Source: DATLGB01 sp963740765
GTDB lineage: Bacteria; Actinomycetota; Thermoleophilia; Solirubrobacterales; Solirubrobacteraceae
Length of the DNA: 64,000 nucleotides
Assembly: GCA_963740765.1 (NCBI GenBank)
Contig: CAVUFN010000016.1
Span: 744,001 to 808,000 of the forward strand
Direction: 5' to 3'
Part shown: in pieces, positions 1 to 5,934 of the stretch
How the letters are laid out: each line of letters begins with the position of its first letter
How positions within the stretch are numbered: the first letter of the stretch is position 1
The notes under the pieces: model-generated
Told to the model about the DNA's origin: nothing
The model's input: only the letters and a program-made list of their open reading frames with translations
Database searches by the model: none
Made by a program: the position numbers and the translations under genes

Positions 1-1
1 C

Positions 2-671
2 CTCTGGTTCCCGCTCGAGCGCGCCCGCGAGGTCGTCCGCGCCTGGGCCTGCTGGGCGCCGATGCTCCCGCAGGAGGCCACGACCGTCGTGCGGCTCCTG
101 CGTGTCCCGGACATCGACGGCCCGCCGCCCCACCTGCGCGGCAAGTCCTTCACGCTCGTCGAGACCGTCGTGCTCGGCGACGCCGAGGACGCGCGACGCC
201 CTGCTCGCCCCCATGCGCGCACTGGACCCGGCGATGGACACCACCCGCCCGACGCCGATCGACGAGCTCCAGCACCTCCACATGGACCCACCCGCCCCCG
301 TGCCCGGCGTCGGTGACAGCGTCACGCTGCCCGCCTTCAATGAGGCCGCGGCCGACGCCTTCGTGGACAGCTTCCGCTCGACCCTGCTCGGGGCGCAGGT
401 CATCTGCGCCGGCGAGCGCCTCTCCAGCCTCGGCGACCCGTTCCAGGTGTTCGCGGTCGGCATCGCCCAGCCGGGACTGCGCGAGGACCTCGACGCGCTG
501 CGCACCGCCCTCGCCCCCTTCGACGGCGGCCGCCGCGTCGTCAACTTCGAGGAGAGCGCCACCGCAGACCCCACCACGCTGTGGGACGGCGAGACGCTGG
601 CCCGCCTGCGCGCCGTCAAGGCCGCCGTCGACCCCGACGACACCATCCGCTCCAACCACCCGCTCGCCTGA
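2..671 (+). pseudogene. FAD-linked oxidase, C-terminal part, with one frameshift
   Basis: This is the 3' part of a berberine-bridge/GlcD-type FAD-dependent oxidoreductase; the 5' end lies outside the window. The reading frame from base 2 gives LWFPLERAREVV and later GKSFTLVETVVLGDAED. The family sequence then continues in another frame (DALLAPMRALDPAMD, LHMDPPAPVPGVGD) to the C-terminal DTIRSNHPLA, which matches the usual RxNHPI-type ending. The switch falls near bases 188-200 and equals one extra base (or two missing). The FAD-binding half would be upstream and cannot be checked. It may be a true pseudogene or a sequencing error in a GC-rich run. Family assignment is from recalled motifs; the substrate is unknown. 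Confidence 0.7.
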
Positions 672-687
672 GCGACCACGTCACAGA

Positions 688-724
688 GGGGGTCCGCGAC
701 CCGCGTTGCGGGTAGCGGTCCCCC
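688..724 (+). promoter_or_regulatory. Long interrupted hairpin directly before the first CsbD gene
   Basis: Five G (688-692) pair with five C (720-724). CCGC (694-697) pairs with GCGG (715-718), and CCCGC (700-704) with GCGGG (708-712), around a three-base loop. The 14 paired bases are broken by a 1x1 and a 2x2 internal loop. The stem ends one base before the ATG at 726. It could be a terminator for the oxidase gene, a translational block, or a protein site. There is no T-run. Confidence 0.5.
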
Positions 725-725
725 A

Positions 726-1217
726 ATGACTGAAGAACGAACGACGGGCGGCCTCGCGGGCAAGGCCGCCGGCCGGCTCAAAGCCGCCGCAGGTGCCCTC
801 ACCGACAACGACGAACTGCAGCGCGAGGGGCGGCTCCAGGAGTCCGCCGCCGACGCGCAGCGCGAAGCGCGCGAGGAGCAGGTGGAGGCGCGCCGCGCCG
901 ACGAGCAGGCGCGCGTCAAGGAAGAACAGGCGCAGGCCGCCGCCGAGCAACGCGAGCTCAACAACGAGATCGCCGCGCAGGACCGCGAGGCCGCTGCCGA
1001 GACGGATCGCCGCCGCGCCGAGCAGACCGCCGAGCAGCAGGAGGCCGAGGCCAAGGCTCGCGCCGAAGAGCAGCGCGAGCAGGAGGAGATCGTCGCCGAA
1101 TCGGCCGAGGACTCCGCGGAGGAGGAGCGCGTCGCCGCTGCCCGCCGGTCCGCCGCGCTCGAACGCGAGGCCGCCGAGGCCGACGCGAAGGCCGAGCGCC
1201 TCGAGGAGACCAGCTGA
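726..1217 (+). CDS. CsbD-like protein with long charged coiled coil
   Basis: This is a 163-residue acidic protein. Residues about 8-40 (GKAAGRLKAAAGALTDNDEL followed by REGRLQ) match the CsbD stress-protein signature, in which a short helical motif ends in a TDN.xL..G element. The rest is an uninterrupted Glu/Ala/Arg/Gln heptad-like coiled coil with no membrane segment or signal peptide. CsbD proteins are small stress-induced proteins (sigma-B controlled in Bacillus) without a known biochemical role. Fusion to about 120 residues of coiled coil is unusual, since the typical protein has 50-70 residues. The stop lies one base before the next CsbD-like start, so the two are probably co-transcribed. 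A filament or scaffold role is a guess. Confidence 0.75.
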   Translation: MTEERTTGGLAGKAAGRLKAAAGALTDNDELQREGRLQESAADAQREAREEQVEARRADEQARVKEEQAQAAAEQRELNNEIAAQDREAAAETDRRRAEQTAEQQEAEAKARAEEQREQEEIVAESAEDSAEEERVAAARRSAALEREAAEADAKAERLEETS

Positions 1218-1218
1218 C

Positions 1219-1812
1219 ATGGGTGTTCGTGATCTCACCCGCACCGTCACCGGCGCCTATCTCGGCGTCGTCAAGTGGCCGCTGTCGCGTGCCGCCAAAC
1301 TGGTCGGCCGCGGCAGCGCCGTCGACCGCGCCGACGCCAAGGTGCGCAGCGCCGTCGGCGACGTGACCGGCGACGAGCAGCTCAAGCGGCAGGGCGCGCG
1401 CAAGGCGGCCGCCGCCGACCAGCGCGAGAAGGCGCAACGGCTGCGCGAGCAGGCCACGAAGGCGCGCGGGCGGGCCGAGGAGTCGGCCGCAGAGCGCGAG
1501 GCGCAGGCGACCAAGAAGCGCCAGGGCGCGGCCAAGAAGCAGGCGGCGACCAAGAAGCAGGCCGCCAAGCAGCGCGCGCAGACCAAGGAGAAGGCCGCCG
1601 AAGCCGCCGAGCGGCGCAAGGCGCAGGCCGAAGAGGCGCGCGAGAACGCGTCGGAGGCCAACCAGCGGGTCGAGGAGCGCGAGCGCCAGCAGGTCGTGGC
1701 CGAGAAGCAGGAAGCGCTGGCCGAGCGCGAGGAAGCGGTCACCCGCGCCGACGAGGCCGCTCGCCTCGAGGCCGCGGCGGCCCGGGCCAAGGAGGCGCGT
1801 AAGGAGGACTAG
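1219..1812 (+). CDS. CsbD-like protein with Lys/Ala-rich coiled coil
   Basis: This 197-residue protein starts at the ATG one base after the previous stop. After a short N-terminus with a weakly hydrophobic stretch (TGAYLGVVKWPLSRAAKL) comes a CsbD-like motif (ADAKVRSAVGDVTGDEQLKR, about residues 37-56). A long coiled coil follows, first basic (repeated ATKKQ/AAKKQ units, residues about 95-125) and then acidic. The basic part resembles Lys/Ala-rich tails of DNA-binding proteins, so nucleoid or polyanion binding is possible but unproven. The preceding gene has the same CsbD plus coiled-coil plan, so the pair may heterodimerise. The stop codon shares a CTAG with the stop of the opposing UbiB-like gene. 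Confidence 0.7.
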   Translation: MGVRDLTRTVTGAYLGVVKWPLSRAAKLVGRGSAVDRADAKVRSAVGDVTGDEQLKRQGARKAAAADQREKAQRLREQATKARGRAEESAAEREAQATKKRQGAAKKQAATKKQAAKQRAQTKEKAAEAAERRKAQAEEARENASEANQRVEERERQQVVAEKQEALAEREEAVTRADEAARLEAAAARAKEARKED

Positions 1813-2906
1813 GGAGCGGCGGCTCCGGCCCGCGCGACGAGCGCGGGCCAGTCCGCCGTCACGCCGTACTTCGCGAACGTGGCCGCCAGCTGGCCGGCCA
1901 TGCGGGCGGACGCGAGGTCGCGCGGGTCCGGCGTGACCTTCGCGCCGAGGGCGAGGAAGTCGCCGAGGTGCTCGAAGGCCCGGACGGTGACGTCGTGGAC
2001 CGCGGCGGCGTCGAGCGTCGCCTCGCCGTCGACGAAGGGGCCGAGCACCGTGCGGATCAGGCCGTGGGCGCGAGCGGCAGCGTCGGCCGGCAGCAGGCCG
2101 AGGCCGGAAACCGCGTCCGCGAACGCGGCCTCGTCGTCGGCCGCCAGCGCAGCGAACGCGTCCAGGAACGGCTGCCTGCGGTCACGGTCGGCGGGACGGG
2201 CCAGGCCGAGCCCGAGCAGCCCCAGCGATCCGTCGGGCAGGCGCAGCAGATGGGACGGGCGCGCATCGGTCGGGACGAGGCCCGCGTCGCGCCAGGCGAC
2301 CAGGTGCGCCGCGACGTACAGCTCGGCGTCCTCGGCGCTCAGCTCGGTCACGGGCTCGCCGTCGAGCCACTCGGACACGAGCGTGTCCGGCGCGCACGCG
2401 TCGATCTCGACCTCGGGGACCACGACCCCGTCGAGCCGGCGCAGCGTGCGACGCAGGCGCTGCTGGGTCTCCCCCTCGTGCTCGAGGTCGAGCTCGTCCA
2501 TGGCCGTCTCGCGCACCTCGGCGAAGATCGCGCGCACGTCGGCCTTCGGGAGCACGACGCGCAGCGGCGCCGCCAGGGCGTCGACCAGCGCCAGCTCGCT
2601 GCGCACCGTCGCCGCGAGGCCAGGACGGGCGACCTTGACGGCATGGTCCCCGCGGCGGTGCACCTGTGCGGTCGGGGTGACCGCGACGGGTGACCGATCC
2701 GGGCCCTTGAACGGTGTCAACGCGGCGGCACGGGCAGCGTCGAGCTCGGCCCGCATCTGCGCCCGGATCACGGCCGGCACGGCCTCGTCGTCGACCAGCG
2801 GCTCGTAGCGCGCGATCAGCACCTTGCCGCTCGCGGAGCGCCGCATCAGCGCGATGCCGACGTCGATCAGCGATCGCAGCGAACCAGGAAGTTCAGGAAC
2901 GCTCAT
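1809..2906 (-). CDS. ABC1/UbiB-family protein, predicted pseudokinase
   Basis: This 365-residue protein resembles the AarF/ABC1/UbiB atypical kinase family. Recognisable parts are the beta-3 lysine segment AVKVARPGL (K91), the ELDxxxE helix (DELDLEHEGE, residues 137-146) and the catalytic-loop region. The loop reads DARPSHLL (214-221) where active members have DPHPGN. The metal-binding DFG is replaced by GLG (232-234). The family's N-terminal KxGQ region and the alanine-rich nucleotide loop are not recognisable. The protein is therefore probably not a canonical ATP-dependent enzyme. There is no membrane segment. It lies between the CsbD genes and fires divergently from the small csbD at 2961. 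Confidence 0.75.
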   Translation of the reverse strand: MSVPELPGSLRSLIDVGIALMRRSASGKVLIARYEPLVDDEAVPAVIRAQMRAELDAARAAALTPFKGPDRSPVAVTPTAQVHRRGDHAVKVARPGLAATVRSELALVDALAAPLRVVLPKADVRAIFAEVRETAMDELDLEHEGETQQRLRRTLRRLDGVVVPEVEIDACAPDTLVSEWLDGEPVTELSAEDAELYVAAHLVAWRDAGLVPTDARPSHLLRLPDGSLGLLGLGLARPADRDRRQPFLDAFAALAADDEAAFADAVSGLGLLPADAAARAHGLIRTVLGPFVDGEATLDAAAVHDVTVRAFEHLGDFLALGAKVTPDPRDLASARMAGQLAATFAKYGVTADWPALVARAGAAAP

Positions 2907-2945
2907 CCCCGGGGTAGACCATCGTCGTTCATCTGACCATCCATC

Positions 2946-2952
2946 GAAGGAG
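2946..2952 (+). promoter_or_regulatory. Ribosome binding site of the small CsbD gene
   Basis: GAAGGAG lies eight bases before the ATG at 2961. It supports translation of the 54-residue reading frame. The gene therefore has a leader, unlike many neighbours. Confidence 0.7.
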
Positions 2953-2960
2953 CTGTTGAC

Positions 2961-3125
2961 ATGGGCGACGGAACCACTGACGACGCCAAGGGCCGCGTCA
3001 AGGAAGCCGCGGGCGACCTGACCGACAACCAGGACCTCAAGAACGAGGGCAAGGTCGACAAGGCCACCGGCAAGGTCAAGGACGCGGTCGGAGACGTCTC
3101 CGACACGGTGAAGGACAAGCTGTAG
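2961..3125 (+). CDS. CsbD family stress protein (54 aa)
   Basis: This short gene encodes a full-length, classical CsbD protein: MGDGTTDDAKGRVKEAAG, then DLTDNQDLKNEGKVDKATG, ending KDAVGDVSDTVKDKL. Size, charge pattern and the LTDNxxLxxEGKxDxxxGKxK signature agree with the family. No enzymatic activity is known for it; members are strongly induced by general stress in several bacteria. A good ribosome binding site (GAAGGAG, eight bases upstream) fixes the start. It is the third CsbD-type gene within 2.5 kb. The 52 bases to the following TetR gene carry that gene's operator. Confidence 0.9.
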   Translation: MGDGTTDDAKGRVKEAAGDLTDNQDLKNEGKVDKATGKVKDAVGDVSDTVKDKL

Positions 3126-3153
3126 GAAGCGTCGGAGCGGGCCATGGGCGAAC

Positions 3154-3173
3154 GAGGAACGTTAGTGTTCCTC
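3154..3173 (+). promoter_or_regulatory. Palindromic operator overlapping the tetR promoter
   Basis: A perfect inverted repeat, GAGGAAC (3154-3160) and GTTCCTC (3167-3173) around six bases, ends four bases before the tetR start codon. A TAnnnT hexamer (TAGTGT, 3163-3168) sits inside it, nine bases before the ATG. Binding of a TetR dimer here would cover the -10 element, so autorepression is the simplest reading. Confidence 0.65.
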
Positions 3174-3177
3174 ACTC

Positions 3178-3732
3178 ATGGCCCGCTCCCGGTCGCTGCC
3201 CCGCGGTCCGCACCGGCTCGCGCGTGACGAGGTCCTGGCCTCCCAGCGCGGCCGCATGCTGGACGCGATCGCCGAAACCGTCGCCCTGCGCGGCTACGGC
3301 GCTGCCACCGTGGCGGATGTGGTCGAGCGTGCCGGCGTCTCGCGCAAGACCTTCTACGAGCACTTCCGCGACAAGGAGGAGTGCTTCCTCGCCGCCTACG
3401 ACGCGGGCGTCGAGATCCTCATGGCGACCATGCGCGACGCCGGTGACGACCTGCGGCCGCGCATCCATGCGTTCCTGGCGACGCTCGCCGACGAGCCCGC
3501 CTTCGCCCGCACCTTCGTCATCGAGGTCGGCGCCGCCGGCCCCCGCGCGCTCGAGCGGCGCCGCAGCGTCCACGACGCCTTCGCCGCGCTGACGGGAGGC
3601 AGCGACGAGGCGCTCGCCTGCGTCGGCGCGACCAACGAGCTCGTCGCCCGCGAGATCGCGGCGGATCGCACGGACCGCCTGGGCGATCTCGAGGATCTCG
3701 TCGTCTCGATCTACGAGCGGCTCACGCGGTAG
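3178..3732 (+). CDS. TetR/AcrR family transcriptional regulator
   Basis: This 184-residue DNA-binding repressor has an N-terminal helix-turn-helix of the TetR type (GYGAATVADVVERAGVSRKT followed by FYEHFRDKEECF, residues about 38-70). The C-terminal ligand-binding domain is divergent, as usual. The ligand is unknown. The perfect palindrome just upstream suggests autorepression. The next gene is typA, transcribed toward it and overlapping by 11 bases, so it gives no clue to the regulon. The small csbD gene upstream is co-directional but precedes the operator. A second TetR at 52013 shares the YEHFxxKE helix region but is otherwise different. Confidence 0.9.
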   Translation: MARSRSLPRGPHRLARDEVLASQRGRMLDAIAETVALRGYGAATVADVVERAGVSRKTFYEHFRDKEECFLAAYDAGVEILMATMRDAGDDLRPRIHAFLATLADEPAFARTFVIEVGAAGPRALERRRSVHDAFAALTGGSDEALACVGATNELVAREIAADRTDRLGDLEDLVVSIYERLTR

Positions 3733-5563
3733 CCGCCGCGCGGGCGCGGCGGGTCGCGCGCACGCGGTCCGTCTGGGAGAGGTGCGCCTTGCGCAGGCGC
3801 ACGAAGTGGGGCGTGACCTCGACGCACTCGTCCTCGCGCAGGAACTCCAGCGCCTGGTCGAGCGACACCTTGCGCGCCGGCACGAGCCGGATCAGGACGT
3901 CGGAGTTGGAGGAGCGGACGTTGGTGAGGTGCTTCTCGCGGACGGCGTTGACGTCGAGGTCGTCGGCGCGCGAGTTCTCGCCGATGATCATGCCCTCGTA
4001 GACCTCGTCCCCGGGCTCGACGAACAGGACGCCGCGGTCCTGCATCTGGAAGCAGGCGAAGCCGGTGACGGCGCCGGCACGGTCGGCGACCAGCGCGCCC
4101 GACGGCCGCGTGTTGAGCTCGCCGTGCCAGGGCTCGTAGCCGTCGAAGACGTGGTGGACGATGCCGGTGCCGCGCGTCTCGGTGAGGAACTCGGTGCGGA
4201 AGCCGACCAGGCCGCGGGCGGGGACCAGGTAGTCCATCCGCACCCAGCCGGTGCCGTGGTTGACCATCGCCTCCATGCGGCCCTTGCGCAGGGCCAGCAG
4301 CTGGGTCACGACGCCGACGTAGTCCTCCGGCACGTCGATGGTCATCCGCTCCATCGGCTCGTGCACCTTGCCGTCGATCTCGCGGGTCAGCACCTGCGGC
4401 TGGCCGACGGTGAGCTCGAAGCCCTCGCGGCGCATGATCTCCACGAGCACGCCGAGCTGCAGCTCGCCGCGGCCCTGGACCTCCCACGCATCCGGTCGCT
4501 CCGTGTTCTGCACGCGCAGGGAGACGTTGCCGACCAGCTCGGCGTCCAGCCGGTCCTTGACCTGGCGGGCGGTGAGCTTGGTGCCGTCCTTGCCGGCCAG
4601 CGGCGAGGTGTTGATCCCGACGACAACCGACAGCGACGGCTCGTCGACGTGGATGACCGGCAGCGCGCGCGGGTCCTCGAGGTCGGCGAGCGTCTCCCCG
4701 ATCGTGACCTCCTCGAGCCCGGCCAGCGCGACGATCTCCCCCGGCCCGGCCTCGTCGGTGGCGACGCGGTCCAGCGCGTCGGTGACGTAGAGCTCGCTGA
4801 CCTTGGCGCGGGTGACGGTCTCCCCGTCGGCCCGGCACCAGGCGATGTCCTGCCCCTTGCGGATCGTGCCATGGCGGACGCGGCAGATCGCCAGGCGGCC
4901 GAGGTAGGGCGACGCGTCGAGGTTGGTGACGTAGGCCTGCAGCGGGTGCTCGTCGTCGTACTCGGGGGCCGGGACGGTCTCGACCAGCAGGTCCAGCAGC
5001 GGCTTCAGGTTCTCACCCTCCTCGCCCTGCGTCATGGACGCCCAGCCGGCCCTGGCGTTCGTGAAGACGATGGGGAAGTCGAGCTGGTCCTCGTGGGCAT
5101 CGAGGTCCAGGAACAGCTCCTCGACCTCGTGGATGACCTCGTCGATGCGCGCGTCGGGGCGGTCGACCTTGTTGACGACGAGGATGACGGGCAGCCGGGA
5201 CTCGAGCGCCTTGCGCAGCACGAAGCGCGTCTGGGGCAGCGGGCCCTCGCTCGCGTCGACGAGCAGCAGCACGCCGTCGACCATCGTCAGCGCACGCTCG
5301 ACCTCGCCGCCGAAGTCCGCGTGGCCCGGCGTGTCGACGATGTTGAGCTTCACGTCGCCGTAGCGGACCGCCGTGTTCTTGGCGAGGATCGTGATGCCCT
5401 TCTCGCGCTCGAGGTCCATGGAGTCCATGACCCGCTCGTTGACGTCCTGGTTGGCCCGGAAGGCGCCGTTCTGCCACAGCATGGCATCCACGAGCGTCGT
5501 CTTGCCGTGGTCGACGTGGGCGACGATGGCCACGTTGCGGATGTCTGAGCGGCGAGTAAGCAC
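3722..5563 (-). CDS. typA: Ribosome-associated translational GTPase TypA/BipA
   Basis: This is an EF-G-like GTPase that acts on the ribosome in stress and low-temperature adaptation and in large-subunit assembly. All G motifs are visible: G1 AHVDHGKTT, the switch region with REKGITI, G3 DTPGHADFGGEV and G4 NKVDRPDAR. Domains II, III, V and the BipA C-terminal domain follow (GYEPWHGELNTRPSGAL, MIIGENSRADDLDVN, LTNVRSSNSD). Started at the GTG at 5563 it has 613 residues, the usual length (MLTRRSDIRNVAIVAH). An upstream in-frame start at 5611 would add 16 unconserved residues. TAGCGT seven bases before 5563 fits a leaderless transcript and supports this start. The 3' end overlaps tetR by 11 bases. 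Confidence 0.95.
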   Translation of the reverse strand: MLTRRSDIRNVAIVAHVDHGKTTLVDAMLWQNGAFRANQDVNERVMDSMDLEREKGITILAKNTAVRYGDVKLNIVDTPGHADFGGEVERALTMVDGVLLLVDASEGPLPQTRFVLRKALESRLPVILVVNKVDRPDARIDEVIHEVEELFLDLDAHEDQLDFPIVFTNARAGWASMTQGEEGENLKPLLDLLVETVPAPEYDDEHPLQAYVTNLDASPYLGRLAICRVRHGTIRKGQDIAWCRADGETVTRAKVSELYVTDALDRVATDEAGPGEIVALAGLEEVTIGETLADLEDPRALPVIHVDEPSLSVVVGINTSPLAGKDGTKLTARQVKDRLDAELVGNVSLRVQNTERPDAWEVQGRGELQLGVLVEIMRREGFELTVGQPQVLTREIDGKVHEPMERMTIDVPEDYVGVVTQLLALRKGRMEAMVNHGTGWVRMDYLVPARGLVGFRTEFLTETRGTGIVHHVFDGYEPWHGELNTRPSGALVADRAGAVTGFACFQMQDRGVLFVEPGDEVYEGMIIGENSRADDLDVNAVREKHLTNVRSSNSDVLIRLVPARKVSLDQALEFLREDECVEVTPHFVRLRKAHLSQTDRVRATRRARAAATA

Positions 5564-5570
5564 CGCTTCC

Positions 5571-5576
5571 ACGCTA
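5571..5576 (-). promoter_or_regulatory. Predicted leaderless -10 element of typA
   Basis: TAGCGT on the minus strand is seven bases before the GTG at 5563. The same spacing recurs at many genes here. It overlaps one arm of a stem-loop (5574-5636). Confidence 0.5.
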
Positions 5577-5636
5577 GGGAGACGGCCCTGCGCGCCGTGC
5601 CCGGGTCGCACCGCCCGGGCTCGGTCCGTTCCCTAG
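5574..5636 (-). promoter_or_regulatory. Stem-loop between the secreted repeat protein gene and typA
   Basis: CTAGGGA (5574-5580) and TCCCTAG (5630-5636) are perfect inverted repeats. The stem can continue past a one-base bulge for four more pairs. A nested CCCGGG/CCCGGG pair lies in the loop. The element includes the TAG stop of the upstream gene and ends ten bases before the typA start. It may be a terminator for the upstream gene or a control element for typA. Confidence 0.4.
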
Positions 5637-5934
5637 GACGCTGCCGTGTAGCGCGCGCGGGATCCGTCCCGCCGGGTCAGCGAGACCGTGAAGCGGCCCC
5701 GCCGCAGCGCGGCGGCGCCGAGCGTCACGCGCCGGCCGCTCACGCGGGCACGGTCGAGCACCCGCCCGCCCTGTCGCAGCGCGACGCGCGCCTTCTTGCC
5801 GCGGTTGCGAATGGTGCACTTGACCTGGGTGTGCACCAGCTTCTTCGCGTTGTTGCGGTGCGCACGGAACACGGTGCAGCGGAGGATGCTCGCCTTCCCG
5901 CGCGGACCGGTCGGGCCTGCGGGCGCCTTGGGGC
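5633..5934 (-). pseudogene. Out-of-frame C-terminal domain of the collagen-like secreted protein
   Basis: In the frame ending at the TAG at 5633 the sequence reads GPTGPRGKASILRCTVFRAH, then KVKCTIRN-type text (QVKCTIRNRGKKARVAL), ending RRDGSRARYTAAS. This is the usual C-terminal beta domain that follows Gly-X-Y repeats in secreted actinobacterial proteins of this kind. The main frame of the upstream gene instead runs through Arg-rich, low-information sequence to a stop at 5740. Joining the two requires one extra base near 5925-5935, at a run of four C on the coding strand. A sequencing error and a real frameshift are both possible. Confidence 0.65.

Noticed and set aside
5564..5611. Longer TypA starting at 5611
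   Set aside because: The 16 extra residues are not family-like, and the GTG at 5563 has a TAGCGT hexamer at the usual seven-base distance.
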